Positions 7,712-15,926 of a DNA stretch of 31,928 nucleotides are shown here, piece by piece (position 1 is the first letter of the stretch; the number at the start of each line of letters is the position of its first letter). Source of the stretch: Chloroflexota bacterium (GTDB lineage Bacteria > Chloroflexota > Dormibacteria > CF-121); the NCBI GenBank assembly GCA_005881235.1, contig VBEQ01000158.1, positions 1 to 31,928 of the forward strand. Direction: 5' to 3'. The notes under the pieces were generated by a model, which was not told where the DNA came from, did not search any database, and was given only the letters and a program-made list of their open reading frames with translations. The position numbers and the translations under genes were made by a program.

Positions 7712-9301
7712 TTGGCAACCCTGGCCCGTTCCAACGCCCCGTTCCCACTCCAGCCAGGCCCCGACCGGTGGCTGAGCCGAGCCATCCGCTGGCTCGACCT
7801 CCCGCACTTCTTCACCATCGCCATCTTCCTGACGATGCTGATCGCCGCGATTCAGCCGGTCACCGACCCGGATTTCTGGTGGCATCTCACGACCGGTAAC
7901 TGGATCCTGAGCCACCGCGCGGTGCCCCACCAGGATCTCTACACCTTTACCGTCCACGATCACCGCTGGATCACCCACGAATGGCTGAGCGAGGTGCTGA
8001 TGTCGGCCCTCTACGCCATTGGGCGCTTACCGTTGCTGAGCCTGGTCTTCGGCGCCGTCACCGCCACCGGCTTCTTCCTCGTCTACCGGGCGATCGACCG
8101 GCGCGTGAACTTCGTAATCGCCGGGCTTTCGCTCGCGCTCGGGGTGGCGGCGGCCAATCCGATCTGGGGCCCCCGCATCCAGATGATCACCTTCGCGCTG
8201 ACCGCGCTGACCTACCTGTGGGTCAAGCGGTTTTGCGAGGGCCGCAGCCGCGCGCTCTACCTGCTGCCCGCCGTCATGCTGCTCTGGGTCAATCTCCACG
8301 CCGGCTTCGTGCTCGGCTACGCAATCCTCGGGATCGCGCTGTTGGTGGAAGGGGCGCGCCTCCTGCTGCGGCGTCCCGGGGTGATGTCGTTGCCTCGCCT
8401 GCGGGCTATGGCGGCCATCCTCGCCGCTTCGGTCGCGGTCGCCATCGTCAATCCCAATGGCTGGGACATCTACCTCTATCCCTTCCAGACTGGCGGCAGC
8501 CCCGAGCAGCAGCGCCTGATCGTCGAGTGGTTCTCCCCGAACTTCCAGATGTCCCAGATCTGGGCCTTCGAGGCCATGATCTTCCTCATCATCGGCGGGT
8601 TGGCGCTCGCTCGCCGCATCGAACCGCGGCAGTTCCTCCTGCTGCTGGTCGGCCTCGGCCTGGCCCTGCACTCCGTGCGCAACCTCTCATTGTTCATGCT
8701 GGTCGCTGTCCCGGCGCTGGCGGACTACGCCCAGCAGGCGGGGGAGCGGATCTCGCTCCGCCGGCCACGGCGGGTCCCGAAAACTACGCCGGTGACCTTC
8801 GCCCTCAACGTCGTCATGATCGTCCTCGTCCTGGCCATCGTGGCCGCCGCCAGCGCACCGAGCCTGGTGCAGCGCGTCGACGGCAAGCTGGTGGCACGCG
8901 ACTTCCCCATCACGGCGGCGGACTTTCTCGTGCAGCACCCCCCTCCCGGCCACATGCTCAACGTCTACGGCTGGGGTGGCTACCTGATCTTCCGACTGGA
9001 CGCGCAGCGCACCACACAGCCGGTTTTCATCTTCGGCGACGCGGCTCTCGACGGCGACAAGTTGTTGCGTGATTACGACCATCTGCAGTCGCTCGGCGTA
9101 GACCAGGCGCAGCTCTTCGAGCGATACCAGATCAACTGGGTGATCTTCCACGCCAACGATCCGATCATCACCGAGCTGCGGCAGATCCACAACGCGCCGG
9201 GAGTGACCGGCTGGTTCGAGCTCAAGACCTTCGACAAGGCGACCATCATGATGCGCGACACACCGGCGAACCGCGCCTACGCCGCTGCCGCTCTTGAATG
9301 A
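7712..9301 (+). CDS. Polytopic membrane protein, GT-C-like, DPDxWWHL family (paralogue of the gene at 21267-22832)
   Basis: This is a protein of about 529 residues with about ten membrane helices and a soluble C-terminal domain of roughly 130 residues. The first external loop begins right after helix 1 with DPDFWWHL (about 52-59) and continues ...GNWIL...VPHQDLYTF...HEWLSE. That order of acidic and aromatic residues is typical of GT-C glycosyltransferases, where an Asp in loop 1 is catalytic. The C-terminal domain contains NVYGWGGYLIF and FGDAAL. The gene at 21267-22832 has the same architecture. The start is uncertain: TTG 7712 just after the upstream stop, or ATG 7670 overlapping the methyltransferase gene. 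Neither has a good ribosome site. The stop overlaps the next start (ATGA). I do not know a named family for it, and a glycosyltransferase role is inferred. Confidence 0.75.
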   Translation: MATLARSNAPFPLQPGPDRWLSRAIRWLDLPHFFTIAIFLTMLIAAIQPVTDPDFWWHLTTGNWILSHRAVPHQDLYTFTVHDHRWITHEWLSEVLMSALYAIGRLPLLSLVFGAVTATGFFLVYRAIDRRVNFVIAGLSLALGVAAANPIWGPRIQMITFALTALTYLWVKRFCEGRSRALYLLPAVMLLWVNLHAGFVLGYAILGIALLVEGARLLLRRPGVMSLPRLRAMAAILAASVAVAIVNPNGWDIYLYPFQTGGSPEQQRLIVEWFSPNFQMSQIWAFEAMIFLIIGGLALARRIEPRQFLLLLVGLGLALHSVRNLSLFMLVAVPALADYAQQAGERISLRRPRRVPKTTPVTFALNVVMIVLVLAIVAAASAPSLVQRVDGKLVARDFPITAADFLVQHPPPGHMLNVYGWGGYLIFRLDAQRTTQPVFIFGDAALDGDKLLRDYDHLQSLGVDQAQLFERYQINWVIFHANDPIITELRQIHNAPGVTGWFELKTFDKATIMMRDTPANRAYAAAALE

Positions 9302-10512
9302 CGGCCGCGGAGCGTGGCATTCGGCGCCGCCAGCGGCTGTTCGTGGTCTTCACGGCGGTGCTGGTCCTGGCCTACGCTCGCCAGCTCGTTAACGCACCGA
9401 CCGCGGGGCAGGACTTTCGCGCGTTCTTCGCGGCGGCCACGCTGGCGGCGCACGGTGGCGACCCCTATGACTGGACGGCGCTGGGCCACACCGAGGAGGC
9501 GCTCTACAACAGCCCCGGGCACATTCGTGTTGGCGATGCGGCCTACTACGACTTCCTCCCCTATCCCGAGGGTCCATGGCTGGCGCTCGCGCTCGAGCCG
9601 CTGACCGGCCTGTCCTGGCGGGCGGTCTATCCCATCTTCGCGGCCCTGATGCTGCTGGCGATCGCGGCCGGCAGCTGGCTCATCCTCTCGCGGCTGGGCT
9701 GGCCCTCGACGCGCCGGCGCATCGGGGTCGTGGTTGCGACCCTCTCCCCCATCGTCTTCTTCAATATCTTCCAGGGACAGGTCACCGCTCTGGTGTTCCT
9801 CGGCTTCGCCGCCGCCTGGTACCTCGCCTGGCGTGGGCATCCGGTGGCCGGCGGATTGGCGCTGACGCTGGTCTGGATCAAGCCGAACCTCGGCCTGGCC
9901 CTTCCCCTCGTCGTCGCGTTACTCGAGCCGGCCGCCGCGCGCCGGCTGTTGCTCACCTTCGCCGCGGGCAGCGTGCTGGCCTTCGGCGCCGCGGCCCTGG
10001 CCCTCCCGGGCGTTCTGATTCACTGGCCGGCCGAGATCCTCTCGCACTGGCGGGCGGCACAGGGCTCGCAGCCGGACATCGCCTCGATCCATAGCTTCTA
10101 CTACCCGGCGCTCAGTGGCCCCTTCAAGACGATCGCCCTGCTGTTGGTCGTTTTAGCCGGATGCGCCTACGCCGCCTGGGCGCTCGGCCGCGTGCGATCC
10201 CCACTCGCCAGGGGCTTGACGGTTCTCCTGCTCTGGTTCGCGCTCTTGCCCTATGTCCACTCCTTCGATGCCATCCTGCTGCTCCCCCTACTCGCCGTCC
10301 TCGTCGCTGCGGACCAGCGTGGTTGGGGGGATGCCACGACCGAGGCGACCGTGTGGGCCTTCGCCATCATCCCCTTCGCCTATTTCGTGGGTTGGCATGT
10401 CTTCTTCTTCAACGGCTTTACGGCGATCCCCGTGGCGTTGCTGCTGCTCGCCTGGCACCGCCGGGTCGTGATACCACGTCTGGACGAAATCGCAGAGGTG
10501 CGCGCCGCGTGA
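9298..10512 (+). CDS. GT87/DUF2029-family polyprenyl-phosphate-sugar-dependent glycosyltransferase
   Basis: This 404-residue polytopic protein has about ten helices. After helix 1 it shows the GT87 loop QDFRAFFAAATLAAHGGDPYD, with Asp-Phe-x-x-Phe in place of the usual DFxxY. Further in it has the family-typical QGQ-like segment (IFQGQVTALVFL) and the WIKPNLGLALPL segment. Known GT87 enzymes (mycobacterial PimE, AftC) move mannose or arabinose from a polyprenyl-phosphate donor to a glycan on the outer face of the membrane. The sugar used here is unknown. The ATG overlaps the upstream stop by four bases (ATGA), and its own stop overlaps the next GTG start, so the three genes are translationally coupled. 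Confidence 0.85.
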   Translation: MTAAERGIRRRQRLFVVFTAVLVLAYARQLVNAPTAGQDFRAFFAAATLAAHGGDPYDWTALGHTEEALYNSPGHIRVGDAAYYDFLPYPEGPWLALALEPLTGLSWRAVYPIFAALMLLAIAAGSWLILSRLGWPSTRRRIGVVVATLSPIVFFNIFQGQVTALVFLGFAAAWYLAWRGHPVAGGLALTLVWIKPNLGLALPLVVALLEPAAARRLLLTFAAGSVLAFGAAALALPGVLIHWPAEILSHWRAAQGSQPDIASIHSFYYPALSGPFKTIALLLVVLAGCAYAAWALGRVRSPLARGLTVLLLWFALLPYVHSFDAILLLPLLAVLVAADQRGWGDATTEATVWAFAIIPFAYFVGWHVFFFNGFTAIPVALLLLAWHRRVVIPRLDEIAEVRAA

Positions 10513-11816
10513 AGCGCTGGTACGGCGTCCGGCGCTTGTACGAGGCATCGTTTCGCGACCGGGTGCTGCTCATGCTCGTGCTCGGCATCGCCGCCTACTA
10601 CGTGACCTGGTCGGTTGTCCAATGGCTGACGCTGACGCCGGACAGTCTGCGCTTCGATTTCGTCAACTATTTCGGCGGAGCCCAGGCCGCTGCGCGGGGG
10701 ACGGACATCTACGCCGACTTCAAGCAGTCCTGGGGAACACAGGCGTGGGTGGTCGCATACATCTACCCACCCTTCTTCGCGCTGGTGCTCGCGCCCCTCA
10801 CCGCCTTCGGCCTGCTGGCCGCGGCGCGCATCTGGCTGCTGGCGGTGCACGCCGCCTTCTTCGGATCGCTGCTCCTCATGCTGCGGATCCATCCGGAACT
10901 AACGCGCAGCGGCCGGCGCCTGCTGTTGCTCGCCAGCCTCGGCTTCATGCCGGTGTACCTCAACCTCAAATTCCAGCAGGTCGCCACGGTCTGGTTGCTA
11001 TTGATCACCGCGACACTGTGGGCGGCGCTGCGGCGCCGCACCGGTTTGGCCGGGGCTTTCATCGCGGCAGCCGCTTCCCTCAAGGTCTCGCCCATCTTCC
11101 TGATCCCGCTCTTCGCGCGCCTGGGCCGGTGGCGCATCGCCCTCACCGGAGGCGCGATGCTGGTTGCCCTCACGGTCATCACGATGCTGGCGGCGCCAGG
11201 CAGCTGGCAATTCTTCACCGTCGTGCTCCCCCGCATCGGGCTGGGGACCGCCAACTGGGACAACGGATCGATCGACGGCCTGGTGAGTCGTATCGCGGAG
11301 CTCGCGCCCACTCTCTTTGGGAGCGCGACCCAAACGATTGCCAAGGTGGCCATCGGCGCCGCCGCGGTCACCGTCATCGGCGTCACCCTCTGGGTCGCGC
11401 GCCGCGGCGGTAACGAGGCCTGGAGCCTTCGCCTCAGCGTGTCGGCGCTGGTCACCGCGCTCCTGATCGTGAGCAGCGTCACCTGGCAGCACCACCTGGT
11501 GACCCTGCTGCTCCCGCTGGCCACCGGCGTCGCCTGGATCACCGTCCGCCGGCCGGGCGCGCGTTACGGTTGGTGGCTGCTTGCCGCGTACGCGATGTGC
11601 TGGATGGACCGCCGCGCCTTCCCCCTGCCAGCCGATATGCAGGTCCACTCCTGGAGCGACGCGGCGCTGGTGCTGGCCGGCACCTCCGTCAAGCTGATCG
11701 GGCTGCTCCTCTTATGGAGCCTGCTCCTGCAGATGCTCCGCGTCGAAGCCCGATGGGCGTCGGTCAGGCAGCTCGACCAATCGGTGGCCGGCGCTGCTGC
11801 GCAGCCCGCTGCCTGA
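10509..11816 (+). CDS. GT87/DUF2029-family membrane glycosyltransferase
   Basis: The protein is about 435 residues with roughly ten helices. Its first external loop FDFVNYFGGAQAAARGTDIY carries the Asp-Phe-x-x-Tyr pattern of GT87. YIYPPFFALVLAPLTAFG follows, and later LKFQQVATVWLLL and ASLKVSPIFLIPLF, both standard for the family. The frame is open from 10161, but GTG at 10509 overlaps the previous TGA (GTGA) and gives a normal N-terminus, so it is chosen. The last 53 bases overlap tail-to-tail with the convergent gene ending at 11764. Its middle section (about 30 residues with a helix between WRIAL and VVLPRIGLG) is present, unlike the relative at 15927. Confidence 0.83.
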   Translation: MKRWYGVRRLYEASFRDRVLLMLVLGIAAYYVTWSVVQWLTLTPDSLRFDFVNYFGGAQAAARGTDIYADFKQSWGTQAWVVAYIYPPFFALVLAPLTAFGLLAAARIWLLAVHAAFFGSLLLMLRIHPELTRSGRRLLLLASLGFMPVYLNLKFQQVATVWLLLITATLWAALRRRTGLAGAFIAAAASLKVSPIFLIPLFARLGRWRIALTGGAMLVALTVITMLAAPGSWQFFTVVLPRIGLGTANWDNGSIDGLVSRIAELAPTLFGSATQTIAKVAIGAAAVTVIGVTLWVARRGGNEAWSLRLSVSALVTALLIVSSVTWQHHLVTLLLPLATGVAWITVRRPGARYGWWLLAAYAMCWMDRRAFPLPADMQVHSWSDAALVLAGTSVKLIGLLLLWSLLLQMLRVEARWASVRQLDQSVAGAAAQPAA

Positions 11817-12951
11817 ACTGCCAGCCGTACCAGGCGACGACCGCGGTCATGACGATGGGACCCAGCGGGATATCGGTACCGCGCAGGTCGATCAGGACCG
11901 CGAGGTCGATCGCGAGCAAGGCGGGCATTGGGTTGGGCAACGCACCCTGGCGGTAGAGCACGATGGCGAGCCACACCGGCACCGCCAGGATCAAGAGATC
12001 GTGGGGCAGCGAGTGGGGTGAAGCAAGCACCGCGAGCGCACCGGCAAGCGTGGCGAAGGCAATCAGCGAAGGGAGCCGGCGCCAGGCCAGCCAGCAGAGC
12101 GCCAGGAGCACGGCCAGGTAGAGCGCAATCGCGACCATGGTCGCGGCGCGGGTGGGAAGCGCCGCTCCGATCACGCCGATCCAGGACTCGTTGAGCCGGA
12201 TGGCGACGGCCTGGTTGGCGCTGAGCGCGTTGTGGACCATCGCGCTCAGGCCGCCGGCGCCGCCGGCCAGCGGGCTCAGCAGTACGATGGCGCCGCCCGT
12301 GGCCGCGGCCCCCAGCGATCGCCAGCGTCGGGCCGCGAACAGGATGGTGAGATACACGGGCAGGTACTGCGGTTTGACGGCGAGCAGCATCCCCGCGCCG
12401 GCGGCCAGCGCGGGCGAATCCGAGCGCAGCGCCAGCACCATCATGGCGGCGCCCAGCAACAGCCAGGCGGTCGGCTGCCCCTCCGTGAACGCGCCCCAGG
12501 TGGGAACGGCGGCGAGCACACCGAGTACCGCCAGGCCTAGATATTTCCCGCCCCCGCGTGCGGGGGAGGGCAGGGTGGGGGCGGCGCGCATCAGCAGCAG
12601 GACCGCGACCAGCAGGAGGGCCGCGCTCAGGAGCTGGCAGAGGCGAAAGGCGACCTCGAACGGCAGCAGCGACAGCACCGCGTAGGGCAGCGCGGCCGCC
12701 AGCGGCAGGCTGAATGGAAGGCGAGGGTCGATCGCGCCGTCGGGCGCTACCCGGCGCATCATCGCGCCCAGCTCCGCCTGGTCGTAGGGAGCCGCGAGAT
12801 GGCCCTGCCGCAACAGCACACCCGCGCTGTAGTTGATGGTGAAGTCGGAGCTCAGCCGCGCGGCGGGCGACTGGGTGAGGATGACGGCCAGTCCGGCGGC
12901 GGCCAGGGCCACGGTCACCGCGAGCACGGCTCGATCCACCGGCCGCCTCAC
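11764..12951 (-). CDS. GT87/DUF2029-family membrane glycosyltransferase with an intragenic palindrome
   Basis: This 395-residue polytopic protein has a GT87 first loop SSDFTINYSAGVLLRQG, with Asp-Phe near Tyr. It then has LPFSLPLAAALPYAVLSLLP, a GQPTAWLLLGAAMM segment, and AVKPQYLPVYLTILF. These match the family's QGQ and KP positions. It is last in a three-gene minus-strand operon. Its ATG overlaps the upstream stop by four bases. A Gly/Pro-rich insert TLPSPARGGGK sits between two helices, encoded by a GC palindrome around 12547-12570. Its 3' end overlaps the convergent gene by 53 bases. The donor is presumably a polyprenyl-phosphate sugar, and the acceptor is unknown. Confidence 0.8.
   Translation of the reverse strand: MRRPVDRAVLAVTVALAAAGLAVILTQSPAARLSSDFTINYSAGVLLRQGHLAAPYDQAELGAMMRRVAPDGAIDPRLPFSLPLAAALPYAVLSLLPFEVAFRLCQLLSAALLLVAVLLLMRAAPTLPSPARGGGKYLGLAVLGVLAAVPTWGAFTEGQPTAWLLLGAAMMVLALRSDSPALAAGAGMLLAVKPQYLPVYLTILFAARRWRSLGAAATGGAIVLLSPLAGGAGGLSAMVHNALSANQAVAIRLNESWIGVIGAALPTRAATMVAIALYLAVLLALCWLAWRRLPSLIAFATLAGALAVLASPHSLPHDLLILAVPVWLAIVLYRQGALPNPMPALLAIDLAVLIDLRGTDIPLGPIVMTAVVAWYGWQFRQRAAQQRRPPIGRAA
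12547..12570. repeat. GC-rich palindrome inside a GT87 gene (REP-like)
   Basis: CCCGCCCCCG (12547-12556) pairs with CGGGGGAGGG (12561-12570) with one mismatch and a 4-base loop. The in-frame translation on the minus strand is SPARGGG, and flanking runs (AGGGTGGGGG) extend the G-rich stretch. It looks like a small repeated palindrome inserted in a loop of a membrane protein. I see no second copy in this window. Confidence 0.4.
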
Positions 12952-14549
12952 GGGCGCACCCGAAAGAGCGCGGCCGTGTCCTCGAGATCGATCATCTCCA
13001 GGTCGGGATCCGGCGCGAGCCGCGCGGCGAAGGCTGCGTCGGTGGTGAGCACGTAGTCGATGCCGTTCGCGCGCAGGAATGTCGCCCGCTGGGCCGCGCC
13101 CCAGGTGGTGAAGAAGGCAAGCGCATCGTCCGACTTGCGGCGGGCGTCGATCGTCATCTCCGGGTGGCCGTTGAACGCGCGCGCGTCCGTCTGCGCCGGG
13201 ACGAAGATCCCGTCGAGATAGGTACTCAACACGACGTCACGCGCCGACAGGTGCGGAGCGAGGCGCGCGAGCAGGACCGACTCGGCACGGCTCTCGTATT
13301 CGGCGTACGGATCGAGACGGAATGCCGCGATCCAGTAGGGCTGCGCCAGGCTGACGATGCCATAGAGGCTCGAGCCTGCCAGCACGACCGCGAGCACGCG
13401 GCGGCGCCAATCGACGTCACGCACGCGGCGCAGCACGACGAGCAAGCCAGGGGCGGCGCAGAGGCCAAAGGGCACCGAGCTCGCCATGAAGCTGCGGCCG
13501 AGGGTGCCGCTCAGGCCGGGGACGAACATGAAGGCCGTCATTCCCACGATCCAGAGCGCAGGGAGAACGAGATCACCGCGCAACCGCCGGCTCGCGAGGG
13601 CGACGATGATCAGTCCGCTGGCGACGAGGTGCGAGAGCACCAGGAAACCAAACGGGTCGCCGACATCCAGTGACGTGCGCACGACGCGCAAGGCATCGGG
13701 GGTGGTCGCCCAGACCCAGAGTAGGTAACCGAGGTAGGGCAGCTGCACGAGCGCCGCCGGAACAACAAAGGTGACGGCCCGCGGCTGATGGCGCAGCAGC
13801 GCCCAGCCGGCGATGGTCACAAGTGCCAGCAGCGCGAGCTGCGGATAGATCAGCTGCAGGCCGACGACCGCCAACACGCCGCTCGCCGTAAGGCGTTGGT
13901 CGCGGCCATGACGCAGCCGCAGGGCGACCACCATCGTCCAGCAGAGCAGTGCCAGCGCCCATGGCAGGTGCGGCGCCATGGAGACCAGGTCGGCGACGCT
14001 GCTCCCCGGCGAGCTCATCTCTGTCGCGCGCGTCGTGAGCGGGCCGAGGTGGATGTCGCGCGGCAGCACGGTGCCGATGCCCCCGCCCAGCACGCAGAGC
14101 ACGAAAGCCCAGCGCCGCAGGAGGTGCGGCCGAAAGAGTTCCCGGATCAACAGGCAGACGGCCGCCAGTAGCGCCGCGGCGGCGAGCAGTCGCGACGCGT
14201 GATAGAGCCAGGGCCCCGCTGCCCAGCCGACCAGGTGGGCCGGCCAGAGGTACCAGGGATAGAGGAGGATCCCTGGCAACATCTCGCCGGTATACGCCGG
14301 ATGGAAGAGCCAGGCACCGTGCCAGCCGGCGCGCCACATCGATTGGTACACGTAGGCATCGCGCGCGATCACCACGTAGCCGGGGAACGCGCTGCCTGAC
14401 GGTACGCGAAGCGCGGCGAGCAGGATCGGCGGCAGGGTCAGCAACCCGATCGCCGCGGTGAAGACCGCCGGCCAGCGCCAGGCGAACCGCGGGAGCCGAT
14501 GGCGCCACGCCGTGGGCTCCGCCTCCCACCGCCGATGCGCGACGGCCAT
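12948..14549 (-). CDS. Polytopic membrane protein with soluble C-terminal domain, GT-C-like (paralogue of the gene at 17069-18697)
   Basis: The 533-residue protein has about 11 helices and a C-terminal soluble domain from about residue 425. The first loop, ARDAYVYQSMWRAGWHGAWLFHPAYTGE, matches in position and pattern the ADDATTYLAKMRQGADGSWL...PYTSEP loop of the gene at 17069-18697. Both proteins then have a GGGIG/GSGAGF-like loop, an ALxxWTMVVAL or ALIIVALL helix, and a tail ending in a short beta-strand motif (LFRVRP here, IYRVHW there). An acidic pair in loop 1 fits a GT-C enzyme, but I know no named family. It overlaps both neighbours by 1-4 bases, so it is co-translated with two other membrane glycosyltransferase-like genes. 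Confidence 0.72.
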   Translation of the reverse strand: MAVAHRRWEAEPTAWRHRLPRFAWRWPAVFTAAIGLLTLPPILLAALRVPSGSAFPGYVVIARDAYVYQSMWRAGWHGAWLFHPAYTGEMLPGILLYPWYLWPAHLVGWAAGPWLYHASRLLAAAALLAAVCLLIRELFRPHLLRRWAFVLCVLGGGIGTVLPRDIHLGPLTTRATEMSSPGSSVADLVSMAPHLPWALALLCWTMVVALRLRHGRDQRLTASGVLAVVGLQLIYPQLALLALVTIAGWALLRHQPRAVTFVVPAALVQLPYLGYLLWVWATTPDALRVVRTSLDVGDPFGFLVLSHLVASGLIIVALASRRLRGDLVLPALWIVGMTAFMFVPGLSGTLGRSFMASSVPFGLCAAPGLLVVLRRVRDVDWRRRVLAVVLAGSSLYGIVSLAQPYWIAAFRLDPYAEYESRAESVLLARLAPHLSARDVVLSTYLDGIFVPAQTDARAFNGHPEMTIDARRKSDDALAFFTTWGAAQRATFLRANGIDYVLTTDAAFAARLAPDPDLEMIDLEDTAALFRVRP

Positions 14550-15868
14550 CAGGCGGAAAGCCGTTCGGCCTCGACGGCCGGTGTCGGCGCGAGGCTCAGG
14601 TTACCGAGCGGTAGGACACAGAGAAACAGCGTGATGACGACGGCGGCATAGTTGTCGTTGAAGAAGCGGGCGAAGAACGTGAAGGCGAGCAGCACGCCGG
14701 CGTAGCCGGCCATCCAGCGCCCGATGGTCGGGCGGCGCAGAAAGGCACGGGCGGTCAGCCACAGGACCGGCAGGGCGGCGGCAAGTTGGAAGATCAGAAA
14801 GGGAAAGGCGTCGGTCCGCCGCGCGATGACGTGAAGCCTGTACAGGAGGTCGCCAAACCCGTAGCCGGCGATGGGATAGGCATCGGCAACGCCGCCGCTG
14901 GTATAGAGGACGACATCCGTCCAGAAGCCGCGCGGGTTGGCGACAAAGAACGGCAGGATGGTGGCGATCGGCGTCACGGCCAGCGCGACCAGGCTGGTGA
15001 CGACCTCGCGGCGGGAGTGCTGGGCGCGCCAGCGGATCAGGAGCACGAGGAGCAGAAACGGCACCGCCATCCAGGCAAACGGCTTCAAGGCGACGGCGAT
15101 GCCGAGGGCGCCCGCGGCGAGTGTCGGATGGCCGCGCGCGAGCAGGGTGAGGGTCAGCAGCACGATCGCGAGAAACTGGATGTCGGTGCGGCCCGACCAC
15201 AGGTAGAGCGTGATCATCGGGCTGGCGTAGACGGCCGTGATCAGCAGGAAGCGGCGCTCCGAACCGATGGGCAGCGTGACGATCGCGATCAGTCCGATGA
15301 CGCCAAAGGCCATCAGGACGAGGCGATAGTCGAAGGGAACGCCGAGTGCGTCGGTCAGGAGGCGGAACGGAATGCCGGCGAGAACCGTGAGCGGGTAGTA
15401 AGCCAGGTGATGCAGAGCGGGGTTGGCGCCGGGTGTCAGGTCCCAGCCGAACGCGGCCATCGGGGTGTTGGACCAGTCCACGCCGTAGATCGGCTGGCCC
15501 CTGAGCAAGCGGTCGACGGCAGATTCCAGTTGGAGCAGCCCGTCGTGCTCCATCGTCAGGCCGATGCGCGGGCGCTGCAGGATGCCGATCAGCGTCGGAC
15601 CCATCGCGGTCAGCAGGCCCAGCAGCGAGATGCCCCAGAGCTTCAGCCGCCAGTGACCCGTGCTCGCCCTCAGCAGCAGGAGGAGGGCAAACAGTCCGAC
15701 GGTGCTGGCCAGGGCGAGCCAGATCCCGTAGCGCTCGCGCAGCACCCAGAGCAGCACGACCTGCAGTCCGCCGAGGATGCCGAGGTACCCGACGGGAGTG
15801 GTCAGCCGGGCGGCGGCCCGGGTCAGTGACGCCCGAAGTCCACCGGCCGGCGAGGCGGCGCCAGCCAT
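14549..15868 (-). CDS. Polytopic membrane protein, probable GT-C glycosyltransferase (DUF2029-like)
   Basis: This 439-residue protein has ten or more helices. Loop 1 contains MEHDGLLQLESAVDRLLRGQPIYGVDW, with the acidic EHDG and the xxLLxGxxxYxxD spacing seen in GT-C and DUF2029 enzymes. YYPLTVLAGIPFRLL and LYLWSGRTDIQFLAIVLL follow, then GIAVALKPFAWMAVPFLLL, equivalent to the family's KP segment. It is the first gene of the minus-strand trio, and its TGA shares one base with the next ATG. It starts 58 bases from the divergent GTG at 15927, leaving little room for two promoters. Sugar and acceptor are not readable from sequence. Confidence 0.75.
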   Translation of the reverse strand: MAGAASPAGGLRASLTRAAARLTTPVGYLGILGGLQVVLLWVLRERYGIWLALASTVGLFALLLLLRASTGHWRLKLWGISLLGLLTAMGPTLIGILQRPRIGLTMEHDGLLQLESAVDRLLRGQPIYGVDWSNTPMAAFGWDLTPGANPALHHLAYYPLTVLAGIPFRLLTDALGVPFDYRLVLMAFGVIGLIAIVTLPIGSERRFLLITAVYASPMITLYLWSGRTDIQFLAIVLLTLTLLARGHPTLAAGALGIAVALKPFAWMAVPFLLLVLLIRWRAQHSRREVVTSLVALAVTPIATILPFFVANPRGFWTDVVLYTSGGVADAYPIAGYGFGDLLYRLHVIARRTDAFPFLIFQLAAALPVLWLTARAFLRRPTIGRWMAGYAGVLLAFTFFARFFNDNYAAVVITLFLCVLPLGNLSLAPTPAVEAERLSA

Positions 15869-15926
15869 GACGACGGTGTAACGCCGAGTGTGAGGAACCC
15901 CTTCTCCCGCCCGTTATAGCTGGGCA

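Noticed and set aside
6931..7824. Minus-strand frame of 297 codons over the methyltransferase gene
   Set aside because: The plus strand encodes a clear ICMT-family protein. This frame is Glu/Asp/Gly-rich with no motif, and it crosses the upstream spacer.
11764..11816. 53-base tail-to-tail overlap between two GT87 genes as a sign of a wrong gene end
   Set aside because: Both frames are clearly coding up to the overlap and both stops are clean. Short convergent overlaps are ordinary in compact genomes.
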